A DNA stretch of 52,342 nucleotides from Mucilaginibacter sp. (GTDB lineage Bacteria; Bacteroidota; Bacteroidia; Sphingobacteriales; Sphingobacteriaceae), in assembly GCF_025359345.1 (NCBI RefSeq), contig NZ_JANYGQ010000030.1:1-52342 (forward strand), given 5' to 3'. A model generated the notes under the pieces. The model was not told the origin of the DNA, ran no database searches, and saw only the letters and a list, made by a program, of their open reading frames with translations. A program made the translations under genes and the position numbers. This document shows positions 42,642 to 50,991 of this stretch, in pieces (within the stretch, counting starts at the first letter, position 1; every line of letters starts with the position of its first letter).

Positions 42642-43328
42642 ATGAAACGCTTACTACACCTCTTATTGCTACTTCCATTTGCCGTTCAGGCGCAAAACCC
42701 GGTAACCAATCAACGGGTGTACGATACCATACCATTTATCCCTGAGCATACCACAGACAAGCTGGCACAATTTCAGAAGGAACCGATAGTGACCGGTCAC
42801 ATTATTTTCCTCGGCAACAGTATTACCGAAATGGGTAACTGGAAAAAGGTGCTGAATGATACAACCGTGATAAATCGCGGCATTGGCGGCGACATAACCT
42901 ACGGAATTTTAAGGCGATTGAAGGATGTTACCGACCGGCAGCCATCCAAACTCTTTATTTTATGCGGTATAAACGACATTGGCAAAGATATACCGGATGC
43001 GGTAATTGCTGATAACATGTTAAAGATTGTAAACCGGGTGCATGCAGCCTGCCCGCAAACAAAAATTTATGTGCAAAGCGTGTTGCCGCTAAACCCAACT
43101 ATGCCCAATTTCCCACAGCACTACGATAAAGAGGAACATGTTTTGGCCGTAAACAAACTGTATAAAGCAAATGCAGCCGCGGGTAATTACACTTTCATTG
43201 ATATCTTCCCCCTGTTTTTGGATAAGGACAAGCGCCTTGATGCGCAGTACAGCTATGAGGGACTGCACCTTAAACCGCCTGCTTATGATATTTGGGTAGC
43301 CTTCCTTAAGAAACAAGGGTACCTTTAG
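42642..43328 (+). CDS. SGNH/GDSL-family hydrolase, exported
   Basis: A 228-aa exported esterase-like protein: signal peptide (residues 1-18, VQAQ); block I GNSITE with the nucleophile Ser60 (GNS instead of GDS); block II around RGIGGDITYG; block III GINDIGKD; block V EGLHLKPP. The acid residue before GLH is Glu where many relatives have Asp, a conservative change. Likely deacetylates or de-esterifies a carbohydrate or other ester; substrate unknown. Terminator follows. Confidence 0.88.
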   Translation: MKRLLHLLLLLPFAVQAQNPVTNQRVYDTIPFIPEHTTDKLAQFQKEPIVTGHIIFLGNSITEMGNWKKVLNDTTVINRGIGGDITYGILRRLKDVTDRQPSKLFILCGINDIGKDIPDAVIADNMLKIVNRVHAACPQTKIYVQSVLPLNPTMPNFPQHYDKEEHVLAVNKLYKANAAAGNYTFIDIFPLFLDKDKRLDAQYSYEGLHLKPPAYDIWVAFLKKQGYL

Positions 43329-43336
43329 GCCAATAA

Positions 43337-43369
43337 AAAACCCGTACCTGAGATGTGGGTACGGGTTTT
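43337..43369. terminator. bidirectional terminator
   Basis: AAAACCCGTACC (43337-43348) and GGTACGGGTTTT (43358-43369), 9-base loop. It ends both the SGNH gene (plus strand) and the Hc1 gene (minus strand). Confidence 0.88.
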
Positions 43370-43402
43370 AATGATAAAGTAAAGAATATGCTTCTCTCTT
43401 AC

Positions 43403-43579
43403 TTATGCTTTGTTTTTCGCATCCTGTACTTCAAGGCGAATTGCTTGCGCTAAGTTTTTAAGGTCTTGCATCCCTTTTCTAACGCGGGTGCCAGCAGCGC
43501 TGTTACCCTTGTTATAAAATTTGTCAGCATCTGCTTCCAACGATGCTACCAGTTCTTTTACTTCAGTAAATTTTTTCAT
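43403..43579 (-). CDS. histone H1-like protein Hc1
   Basis: A 58-aa nucleoid-associated protein. The sequence KKFTEVKELVASLEADADKF, then NKGNSAAGTRVRKGMQDLKNLAQ, matches the Hc1 family of Bacteroidetes (named after the chlamydial histone homologue), which lacks the long basic tail of the chlamydial protein. Two helices with Lys/Arg on one face suggest DNA binding. An unusually good Shine-Dalgarno AGGAG lies 9 bases before the ATG (43588-43592 minus), rare in this phylum, implying strong translation. Confidence 0.9.
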   Translation of the reverse strand: MKKFTEVKELVASLEADADKFYNKGNSAAGTRVRKGMQDLKNLAQAIRLEVQDAKNKA

Positions 43580-43921
43580 TTCAGTTACTCCTTTTTTAAA
43601 TAATTATGAGGTTTATTGTTTTATGAAGCTAATCTAAAATGTTTTTTCTTAATTAAAAACTTTTGGTAAAGAAAAATAATGCCTTTAAAGTGGTTTTTTT
43701 CAACATTTTTAGCTTAAATAGGATATTAAAAAACTATTAAATATCCCATTTAATATATTTAATAAAATGTTGATATTATTACAATCGACACTTAATTTTA
43801 CGGTATTTTAATACATAGTTCACAATTATTGAAAACACTAAAACAATACGGCTGTTTTGTGCTAAATATTTCAATTCGCTTCCGCTGGAAATATTACAAC
43901 TAACATTTTAGTGTGTCATTA
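43580..43921. other. very AT-rich intergenic region
   Basis: About 340 bp between the Hc1 gene and the GH125 gene, very AT-rich, with runs of T and TTTAATA. No gene or hairpin recognised. Such bent-DNA-like composition suggests the regulatory region of the Hc1 gene. Confidence 0.5.
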
Positions 43922-45340
43922 TTACAATAATTCCGGGTGATATTTATGCACTTTAATTATTAATTCACCGAATAAAGTATTTGCCCACGCAAACCATTTA
44001 CGCGTAAAATCTGCTGCATTATCCTTATTAAACGACTCGTGCATAAAGCCTGTTCCGGCATGCGTATTTTTTAGCCACTTAATACATTTCGCAATTTCAG
44101 CTTTGTCTATAGATGTTAAGGCGCGCATAATAATACTCATCGGCCATATATAATTCAGCCCCACGTGTGGTCCGCCAATACCTTCAGCTGCCTTGCCTTT
44201 AAAAAAGTAAGGATTGGCTGTGCTCAACACCATTTTACGGGTGTTTTGATACAGCGGATCGTGTTCGGATAAGGCGTTTAAGTATGGTAAGGCCAACAGG
44301 CTTGGTACATTGCTGTCGTCCATAAACAATTGGTTACCATAGCCGTCAACCTCGTAAGCCAGCACCTTACCGTAAACCGGGTGTTGTGCCGTGGCATATT
44401 TTTGCAGGGCATGGGCAACCTCAGCGGCTAATGCTTTACAATCTATCGCAGTAGCTGAGTCGTTTGCTATCTTTTGATACATCTCAGCCATTTGGTAAAG
44501 GCTTACCACAGCAAAATAGTTTGAGGGCACCAGGAACGGATAAATGGTAGCATCATCACTCGGCCTGAAGATAGAGCAGATCAAACCTACAGGCTTTACG
44601 GGGTTACCATACCCGCTTAATGGCGCGGTATCTGTAGACACCTCGGTTTTACGCTGAAAATGGTAAGGTCCCTTATTATCTTTACGCTGTTGCTCTTTGA
44701 AGGTATTTACTATTGATTTACCTGCTTTTTGCCAGTTAGCATCGAAAAAGCTACTGTCGCCGCTTATTTTCCAATAATTATAAGCCAGTCGAACGGGATA
44801 ACAAAGCGAGTCAACCTCCCATTTGCGTTCATGCAGTTCGGGTTTCATATCGGTGCGATCGCTGTCCCATTCACTACCGGTCGGGCCTGCGTTGAAAGCA
44901 TTTGCATAAGGATCGATCAAAATACAGGCAGCCTGCCTGTTAAGTACGCCTTTTATTACGTTTTTTAATTCAGGATCATTTTTTATCAAAGGCAAATACG
45001 GCCAAACTTGTGCCGATGAATCACGCATCCACATAGCGTCGATGTCGCCGGTTATTACAAACGTATCCGGGCGACCGCCTTTTTCGGAGTAATGCACGGT
45101 GGTATCAAGAGTGTTGGGATAGCAATTTTCAAACAACCATGCTAATTCGGGATCTTTAATAGCAGCCTTTACACTTTTTATAGTGGCCTCAACGGCTTTG
45201 CTGGTAAATTTGCGATCGGCCAGCTTTGGTCGATTGCTTTCAAAAGCTGTTGCAGTTGCAAACCAGGCGGGCCTTAAGCCCAGGCCGATACCGGCAGTTG
45301 TAACACCATTAATTTTGATAAAGTTTCTTCGGGATAGCAT
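43922..45340 (-). CDS. GH125 exo-alpha-1,6-mannosidase-like protein, Tat-exported
   Basis: A 472-aa glycoside hydrolase of family 125 (formerly DUF1237). The Tat signal is LSRRNFIK (residues 2-9). Family motifs: VITGDIDAMWMRDSSAQVWPY, GPTGSEWDSDRTDMKPELHERKWEVDSLCYP, FRPSDDATIYPFLVPSN, and C-terminal MHESFNKDNAADFTRKWFAWANTLFGELI. The enzymes are inverting and remove terminal alpha-1,6-mannose from N-glycans or mannans. It has no SusCD neighbours here. ATG start is close to the -7-free upstream region. Confidence 0.93.
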   Translation of the reverse strand: MLSRRNFIKINGVTTAGIGLGLRPAWFATATAFESNRPKLADRKFTSKAVEATIKSVKAAIKDPELAWLFENCYPNTLDTTVHYSEKGGRPDTFVITGDIDAMWMRDSSAQVWPYLPLIKNDPELKNVIKGVLNRQAACILIDPYANAFNAGPTGSEWDSDRTDMKPELHERKWEVDSLCYPVRLAYNYWKISGDSSFFDANWQKAGKSIVNTFKEQQRKDNKGPYHFQRKTEVSTDTAPLSGYGNPVKPVGLICSIFRPSDDATIYPFLVPSNYFAVVSLYQMAEMYQKIANDSATAIDCKALAAEVAHALQKYATAQHPVYGKVLAYEVDGYGNQLFMDDSNVPSLLALPYLNALSEHDPLYQNTRKMVLSTANPYFFKGKAAEGIGGPHVGLNYIWPMSIIMRALTSIDKAEIAKCIKWLKNTHAGTGFMHESFNKDNAADFTRKWFAWANTLFGELIIKVHKYHPELL

Positions 45341-45368
45341 GTTGTTTTCAATTGGTGAGCGGTAAAAA

Positions 45369-45403
45369 TAAAAAAGCCCTTCGGATAAATGAAGAGCTTC
45401 TTA
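45369..45403 (-). terminator. terminator of the alpha-oxoamine synthase gene
   Basis: On the minus strand AAGCTCTTC (45391-45399) and GAAGGGCTT (45374-45382) form a 9-bp stem with one mismatch, followed by TTTTTTATTTTT. Confidence 0.65.
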
Positions 45404-45431
45404 AATTAATTTAAAAACAATGAAAAACTTT

Positions 45432-45520
45432 GTCATTGCGAGGAACGAAGCAACCGCGAACTATGCAGATTCGCCCTGTAAAGTTCGCGGTTGCCTCGCT
45501 CGTTCCTCGCTCGCAATGAC
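45432..45520. repeat. family A palindromic repeat (short form)
   Basis: GTCATTGCGAGG at 45432 and CTCGCAATGAC ending at 45520, with internal inverse words (AACCGCGAACT and AGTTCGCGGTT). The flanks continue the palindrome (AACTTT/AAAGTT). Between the GH125 terminator and the next gene. Confidence 0.85.
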
Positions 45521-45546
45521 AAAGTTTAATATTAAGATGCAGCCTA

Positions 45547-46791
45547 TTATGCCACCACCAATTTATTCTCTTTATAAAAACCGGCCTTCAATTTCTCAGC
45601 CATTTCGCTGTAGGCATCCAGCGTGCGCTGTACATCTTCCAATGAATGTGTCGCGGTTGGTATTAACCTTAGCAGGATTAATCCTTTAGGGATAACGGGG
45701 TAGATAACTATAGAGCAAAATATGCCGTAGTTCTCGCGTAAATCGCGGGTTAGGGCGGTTGCTTCGGTTAACTCACCTTCCAGTATCACCGGGGTAACCA
45801 TGGTATTGGTAACGCCCAGGTTAAAGCCACGCTCGCGCAGGCCTTTTTGCAGGGTGTTTGATATTTCCCAAAGCTTTTCGCGCAGTTCCGGTTTTGATTT
45901 TAATAGTTCGAAACGTTTTTTCAATCCTATTACCATCGGCATGGGCAATGCTTTGGCAAATATCTGCGACCGCATGTTGTAGCGCAGGTAGTCAACAATA
46001 ACTTTATCGGCTGCCACAAAAGCACCTATGCCTGCCATTGATTTGGCAAACGTACCGAAGTACACATCAACCCCGTCCACACAATCCTGTTCTTCGTGAG
46101 TCCCGGCTCCGGTTTTGCCCATGGTACCAAAACCATGCGCATCATCAACCAATATGCGGAAGTTAAATTTCTTTTTAAGGTCGATAATTTCTTTCAGCTT
46201 ACCCTGCGCACCCGACATACCAAAAACGCCTTCGGTTATGAGTAATATACCTCCACCGGTTTCGCCGGCAAGTTTGGTGGCACGCTCCAGCTGTTTTTCG
46301 CAGCTTTCAATATCATTATGCTGGTAAACGTAGCGTTTACCCATGTGCATCCGCAGACCGTCTATTATACAGGCGTGCGATTCGGCATCATAAACAATAA
46401 CATCGTTCCTGTCAACCAGCGTATCTATTATAGATACCATTCCCTGGTAACCGTAGTTCAATAAAAATGCGTCTTCTTTGCCTACAAAAGTGCCGAGGTT
46501 TTGTTCCAATTCCTCGTGATGGATAGAATTACCCGACATCATCCTGGCACCCATCGGGTAAGCCATACCATAGTCGGCTGCTGCCTGCGCGTCTGCTGCT
46601 CTTACTTCGGGGTGATTAGCCAGGCCCAGATAGTTGTTAAGGCTCCAAACCAAATGCTCTTTGCCATTAAACATCATATGTGGCCCGATTTCGCCTTCCA
46701 GCTTTGGATAAGAGAAATATCCGTGCGACCATTTTTGGTGCTGCCCAAGCGGGCCGCCCATGTTTTTCGATATTTTGTTAAATATATCCAA
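45547..46791 (-). CDS. alpha-oxoamine synthase family PLP enzyme (SPT/KBL-like)
   Basis: A 414-aa PLP-dependent enzyme of fold type I. The Schiff-base lysine lies in FGTFAKSMAGIG; the cofactor Asp in VDDAHGFGTMG; NNYLGLANHP is the acyl-CoA/substrate region. The family condenses amino acids with acyl-CoAs (serine palmitoyltransferase, 2-amino-3-ketobutyrate ligase, 8-amino-7-oxononanoate synthase); in Bacteroidetes this subgroup could make sphingolipid or sulfonolipid bases, but the substrate is uncertain. Start: a TTG at 46791, since a promoter (-7 box 46821-46828) lies inside the longer ATG reading frame (46851). Confidence 0.85.
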   Translation of the reverse strand: MDIFNKISKNMGGPLGQHQKWSHGYFSYPKLEGEIGPHMMFNGKEHLVWSLNNYLGLANHPEVRAADAQAAADYGMAYPMGARMMSGNSIHHEELEQNLGTFVGKEDAFLLNYGYQGMVSIIDTLVDRNDVIVYDAESHACIIDGLRMHMGKRYVYQHNDIESCEKQLERATKLAGETGGGILLITEGVFGMSGAQGKLKEIIDLKKKFNFRILVDDAHGFGTMGKTGAGTHEEQDCVDGVDVYFGTFAKSMAGIGAFVAADKVIVDYLRYNMRSQIFAKALPMPMVIGLKKRFELLKSKPELREKLWEISNTLQKGLRERGFNLGVTNTMVTPVILEGELTEATALTRDLRENYGIFCSIVIYPVIPKGLILLRLIPTATHSLEDVQRTLDAYSEMAEKLKAGFYKENKLVVA

Positions 46792-46820
46792 ACTGCTATT
46801 TTTTATTGTGTTTAAAAATA

Positions 46821-46851
46821 CAAATATAGCCGTTAAAACGCGCAGAAACAA
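46821..46851 (-). promoter_or_regulatory. promoter of the alpha-oxoamine synthase gene
   Basis: A perfect -7 box TATATTTG (46821-46828) and TTG at 46849-46851, spacer 20. It would make the ATG at 46851 untranscribed, supporting the TTG start at 46791. Confidence 0.6.
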
Positions 46852-46880
46852 CCATTATTACTTTTTATAATAGGCTATAA

Positions 46881-47054
46881 ATTAGTGATTGGAGATTAGT
46901 TAATTGGAGGTTAGGAAAACTGTTCTACAGCACAAAAGCCCCTACTTTCGCGGGGGCTTCATTATCTAAATGTAATTAGGAATTATTCTACATTATCATC
47001 GGAGACTTACCGCCAACCAACTAATCTCTAACCTCTGGTCTCTAATCAACTAAC
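46881..47054. repeat. inverted heptad arrays flanking a hairpin, downstream of ftsZ
   Basis: 46881-46915: words ATTAGTG, ATTGGAG, ATTAGTT, AATTGGA, GGTTAGG. 47013-47054: ACTAATC, TCTAACC, TCTGGTC, TCTAATC, AACTAAC, the inverse type, running up to the ftsZ stop codon. Between them lies the terminator at 46934-46960. Confidence 0.75.
46934..46960 (-). terminator. terminator of the ftsZ operon
   Basis: On the minus strand AAGCCCC and GGGGCTT (46936-46942 and 46953-46959) pair around a 10-base loop, followed by TTG. Short T-run, so moderate. Confidence 0.6.
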
Positions 47055-48659
47055 TCAATCCACATTATCATGCAGGAACGAGTTGTTATTCCTTATCTCG
47101 GTGTTGCCTTCATTGTCTGGCAATAACGAGAAACGAGATACATGGCTTTCGTCGGAGGCAGGGGTTTGCTGAAGGGCAATTTCCTTGCGTTTGTAAGCAG
47201 GCACACTCTCCAGTTCCTGGATGTTGCCGCTACGCAGTTTCATACTCAGGTCCTTCAGTCTCATAATGCGCTCGCGCGATTTGCGTAACTGCTCTTCAAT
47301 CGACTCATTAGTTTTATTATCGTCGGCACCAACCACAATTTCCGGTTCCTTTACTGGCTCAGGCTCAGGCAGTCTTTCTTCTTTTGGCTGCATGAATGTT
47401 GTAACCGGCTCAGAAATTTTGAAAGTCATTTCAGGCACGTCAGATGGCTCTGCTTCAGCAACAGGCTCTTCCTCGGCCGAAAGGTCGTATTTTATCACGG
47501 CCGGCTCTTCAACCCGCGGCGCAAATAAATCAAACAAACCGGTTTGCTTAGGTTCCTCCTTAGCCGATTTCATGTAGGGCTCTGTAACCGCATCAGGCTT
47601 AACTGCAGTTATAAATTCATTTACAACTTTAGTTTTCGGCTCAACTTCGGGCACCAGCATCGATACGATCTTCTTGGTGCTTTGCTCTTTTTCGCGCTCA
47701 TCCTTGGTTTGGAAACCGGTAGCTATTATAGTTACCGATATTTTCTCGCCCAGGTTTTCGTCAATACAGTTACCCCAAATCAGGTCGGCAGCCAAACCGG
47801 CTTCTTCCTGTATGTAGTCGGTAATTACGCTTACCTCATCCATGGTAACTTCTTTACTTCCTGAGCTGATATTCAGCAGGATATAACGCGCACCTTCAAT
47901 CTCGTTATCCTTTAACAACGGCGACGATAAAGCACCTTCGACAGCTTTCAAAGCACGATTTTCGCCTTCGGCAGCCGAACTGCCCATTATACATACACCG
48001 CTTTCTTTCATTACGGTGCGCACATCTTTAAAGTCGACGTTTATATAGCCGGGTAGTGTGATTATTTCGGCAATGCCTTTTGCGGCAGTGGTCAAAATAT
48101 TATCGGCCTGTGCAAATGCCGACCCTAATGTTAAGTTGCCGAATATCTGGCGCAGCCTGTCGTTACTGATTACCAGAAACGAGTCGACGTGCTTTTTAAG
48201 TTCTTCCATACCGGCATCGGCCTGTAACTTACGGCGCTTGCCTTCAAATGCAAACGGGGTGGTTATAATGCCAACGGTAAGTATATCCAGCTCGCGGGCA
48301 GCTTTGGCAATAATCGGGCTTGCGCCAGTGCCTGTGCCACCACCCATACCTGCTGTAATAAACAGCATTTTGGTATTTGAGCCCAACATTTGTTTGATAT
48401 CATCAATATTCTCGATAGCCGAGTTTTTACCAACTTCAGGTATTGACCCTGCTCCCATCCCCTCGGTAAGGCTTGCACCCAGTTGTACCTTGTTAGGTAT
48501 CGGGCTAAGCTCAAGTGCTTGCGCATCGGTGTTACAAATAATAAAGTCGACACCCGTGATGCCTTGCCTGTACATGTGGTTTACCGCGTTACCACCACCG
48601 CCGCCAACACCAATTACTTTTATGATGGACGACTTTTCTTTTAACATCTCAAACTGCAT
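47055..48659 (-). CDS. ftsZ: cell-division GTPase FtsZ
   Basis: A 534-aa tubulin-like GTPase forming the Z-ring. The GTP-binding motif AGMGGGTGTGASP lies near residue 104, NTDAQAL and the T7 synergy loop GYINVDFKDVRTVM are intact. The core ends near 330; a long acidic, Glu/Pro-rich linker (residues 340-480) follows, and the C-terminal peptide NSFLHDNVD may bind FtsA. The length exceeds E. coli (383) because of the linker, as usual in Bacteroidetes. Last gene of murC-ftsQ-ftsA-ftsZ, with a 126-bp spacer after ftsA holding a DnaA box. Confidence 0.99.
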   Translation of the reverse strand: MQFEMLKEKSSIIKVIGVGGGGGNAVNHMYRQGITGVDFIICNTDAQALELSPIPNKVQLGASLTEGMGAGSIPEVGKNSAIENIDDIKQMLGSNTKMLFITAGMGGGTGTGASPIIAKAARELDILTVGIITTPFAFEGKRRKLQADAGMEELKKHVDSFLVISNDRLRQIFGNLTLGSAFAQADNILTTAAKGIAEIITLPGYINVDFKDVRTVMKESGVCIMGSSAAEGENRALKAVEGALSSPLLKDNEIEGARYILLNISSGSKEVTMDEVSVITDYIQEEAGLAADLIWGNCIDENLGEKISVTIIATGFQTKDEREKEQSTKKIVSMLVPEVEPKTKVVNEFITAVKPDAVTEPYMKSAKEEPKQTGLFDLFAPRVEEPAVIKYDLSAEEEPVAEAEPSDVPEMTFKISEPVTTFMQPKEERLPEPEPVKEPEIVVGADDNKTNESIEEQLRKSRERIMRLKDLSMKLRSGNIQELESVPAYKRKEIALQQTPASDESHVSRFSLLPDNEGNTEIRNNNSFLHDNVD

Positions 48660-48737
48660 AATCCTTATAGTGAGTTATATGTGATTGACGAATAAACAGA
48701 TTTCTCTATCGTAATATTAGCACTTTTTAAACAACAC

Positions 48738-48784
48738 TTATCCACAATTGTCAATATGTGGAAAGAACGAACCAATGTGGAAAG
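48738..48784. promoter_or_regulatory. DnaA box and two degenerate inverted copies in the ftsA-ftsZ spacer
   Basis: TTATCCACA (48738-48746) is a perfect DnaA box. TGTGGAAAG at 48757-48765 and again at 48776-48784 each match the inverse TGTGGATAA at 7 of 9 bases, with an exact 19-bp spacing. The position upstream of ftsZ suggests a replication-division link, but chance is possible. Confidence 0.45.
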
Positions 48785-48785
48785 T

Positions 48786-50129
48786 TTACTTTAAAAAATC
48801 CTCATCGTTTATATCATCCTTGATAAAACGCTTGCCGCTTTCCAATAATTTTCCTAGTAAACCAAATTTTCTATCCTCGGTGTAGCGTGGTTTTGCCACC
48901 TTTACTTCCTCGGTTGCCGGTACAAAATCATTGTATTCCATTTTTTGTATACCCTTTATTAACAGCCCGATACCTGTAGCAAAAGTTGGGCTTTGCAGCT
49001 CCTCGTAAACATTTTTAGGCAGCATTTCATTTTTTGCCAAGTGCTCGTTAGGATAGCCTACACGGCAATCCAAACCGGTAACATATTCGACCAATTGCGA
49101 CAAATGTTTCAATTGTGCGCCACCGCCTGTTATTACTATGCCTGCTATCAGTTTCTTTTCGTAGCCCGATGATTTTATTTCGTAGTACACGTGCTCCACA
49201 ATCTCTTCCATGCGGGCCTGTATTACAAACGCCAGGTTTTTTACCGATATTTCCTTTGGTTCGCGGCCACGTAATCCGGGTACGCAAACTATCTCGTTCT
49301 CCTTATTCTCATCAGCCAGCGCCGAACCAAAACGCACTTTTAACTGCTCCGCTATGTTGCGCATTACCGAGCAACCTTCGCGTATATCTTCGGTTACACT
49401 ATTACCTCCAAACGGGATAACAGCCGTATGGCGTATAATTCCTTCGTGAAAAATGGCCACATCTGTTGTACCACCACCTATATCAACCAAAACCACACCG
49501 GCTTCTTTCTCCTCGTCGCTCAATACCGATTCGGACGATGCCAGCGGCTCCAGTATAAGTTCTTCGCTTTGTAAACCGCCTTTATTAACACACTTCACAA
49601 TGTTTTTTATAGCAGTAACCTGGCCTGATATGATGTGAAAGTTGGCTTCCAATCTCACTCCTGCCATACCTATAGGGTCTTTTATACCCGGCTCATTATC
49701 AACAGTAAACTCCTGTGGCAACACATGGATAATCTCCTCGCCCGGAGGCATTACCAGGTTATACATGTCTTCAACCAGTTTATCGATATCCTTGCGCGAT
49801 ATCTCGTTCGACATATCACGACGGGTTATTAAACCGCGGTGTTGCAAGCTTTTTATATGCTGACCGGCAATACCAACGTTTACTACTTTAATTTCAACGT
49901 TTGATTGTGTGCCCGCAATGTCAACAGCCTGCACAATGCCTTGTACTGTTTTATCTATGTTCGAAACCATCCCGCGTGTTACCCCGGCCGATTCGGCCTT
50001 GCCGATACCCAACACCTCGATTTTCCCGTTCTTGCTTCTACGTCCAACAATGGCACAGATTTTTGTAGTACCTATGTCCAATCCCACTACAATTGGTGAG
50101 GTTTTTTCCTGAGTTGAAGTTTTGTCCAT
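48786..50129 (-). CDS. ftsA: cell-division protein FtsA
   Basis: A 447-aa actin-like ATPase that anchors FtsZ to the membrane. Phosphate motifs GLDIGTTKI and VLVDIGGGTTDVAIF, adenosine motif GIVITGGGAQL. The C-terminal helix (FGLLGKLLESGKRFI) is amphipathic. 1 base after ftsQ's stop (TAA T ATG). Ends at 48786, then a 126-bp gap before ftsZ. Confidence 0.99.
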   Translation of the reverse strand: MDKTSTQEKTSPIVVGLDIGTTKICAIVGRRSKNGKIEVLGIGKAESAGVTRGMVSNIDKTVQGIVQAVDIAGTQSNVEIKVVNVGIAGQHIKSLQHRGLITRRDMSNEISRKDIDKLVEDMYNLVMPPGEEIIHVLPQEFTVDNEPGIKDPIGMAGVRLEANFHIISGQVTAIKNIVKCVNKGGLQSEELILEPLASSESVLSDEEKEAGVVLVDIGGGTTDVAIFHEGIIRHTAVIPFGGNSVTEDIREGCSVMRNIAEQLKVRFGSALADENKENEIVCVPGLRGREPKEISVKNLAFVIQARMEEIVEHVYYEIKSSGYEKKLIAGIVITGGGAQLKHLSQLVEYVTGLDCRVGYPNEHLAKNEMLPKNVYEELQSPTFATGIGLLIKGIQKMEYNDFVPATEEVKVAKPRYTEDRKFGLLGKLLESGKRFIKDDINDEDFLK

Positions 50130-50130
50130 A

Positions 50131-50991
50131 TTAATTCAATTTTATAGATGTATCCCTGATTGTTTTTGTTGAATCGTTACCCCCCGGTTTTGCATTCAAC
50201 GAATCTATTTTTAAAATTCCGTTCCGTATACCAACCACCTGGTTGGCATATTTTATGTTTATAACTTTATAAGCCTCCCAACCAACTAACGGCAGCGCTT
50301 TTTTGTAAAACACCAGCAGGTTATGAAACTTATGCTCCAGCGAGTCGGCAGTACCGAGTAAAATTCGGTTATTACCAACGCGGGGTATCAGTTCAATTTC
50401 GTGGTCTTTGTTCACATAAAGCTGTGCTATCTGCGCATCCCAAAGCGAATCGCGCCTGATAAAATCAGCAGTCTTAAACAATTGCATTGCCATTGGCGAA
50501 TGAAGGCTATCCACATGATTGGCAAAAGCTTCATCGATATAACCATTTGCCACCAATACCCTGGCAGTAAAATTTCCCGACAGCGGGATTTTTAAGCCAT
50601 GCTGATCGACATAAAAATCCTGGTCGAACCTGTTCATCATTCTTAAAATTGGCTGCCGCTGGCTTATTTCTACACTTATAACGCCATCCATGTCTGTGTA
50701 CACCTTTGCAAATTCTATAAATGGGTTAGCGCGCAACTTATTTTCCAACTCGTGTATGTTAATACTCGCCATCCGGCGACCAACCAACGCACGGCTGTTT
50801 ACCTGTATAATATTGTCAACTTCTTCCCGGTCGATAAAGTACTGGTTGCCCGGAATGTATATTTTCACGTCCTTGCAAACCACTTCGTTTTTCTTGCCCT
50901 CAATAAAACTCATCAGCACCACCAGGCCGCCAAAGCATATTAACCATGCAAGGCTTATCAGTAATGGTTTCCAGATTCGTTTTTTAAACAT
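50131..50991 (-). CDS. ftsQ: cell-division protein FtsQ
   Basis: A 286-aa bitopic membrane protein: N-terminal cytoplasmic tail, one helix (about residues 9-27), then a POTRA-like domain (IPGNQYFIDREEVDNII) and beta domain (FIEFAKVYTDMDGVISVEISQRQPI). Links early and late divisome proteins. Overlaps murC by 8 bases. Tail rich in Asn/Asp/Ser. Confidence 0.95.
   Translation of the reverse strand: MFKKRIWKPLLISLAWLICFGGLVVLMSFIEGKKNEVVCKDVKIYIPGNQYFIDREEVDNIIQVNSRALVGRRMASINIHELENKLRANPFIEFAKVYTDMDGVISVEISQRQPILRMMNRFDQDFYVDQHGLKIPLSGNFTARVLVANGYIDEAFANHVDSLHSPMAMQLFKTADFIRRDSLWDAQIAQLYVNKDHEIELIPRVGNNRILLGTADSLEHKFHNLLVFYKKALPLVGWEAYKVINIKYANQVVGIRNGILKIDSLNAKPGGNDSTKTIRDTSIKLN

Noticed and set aside
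45547..46791. Naming the enzyme serine palmitoyltransferase
   Set aside because: Family motifs fit several alpha-oxoamine synthases; substrate not readable from the sequence.
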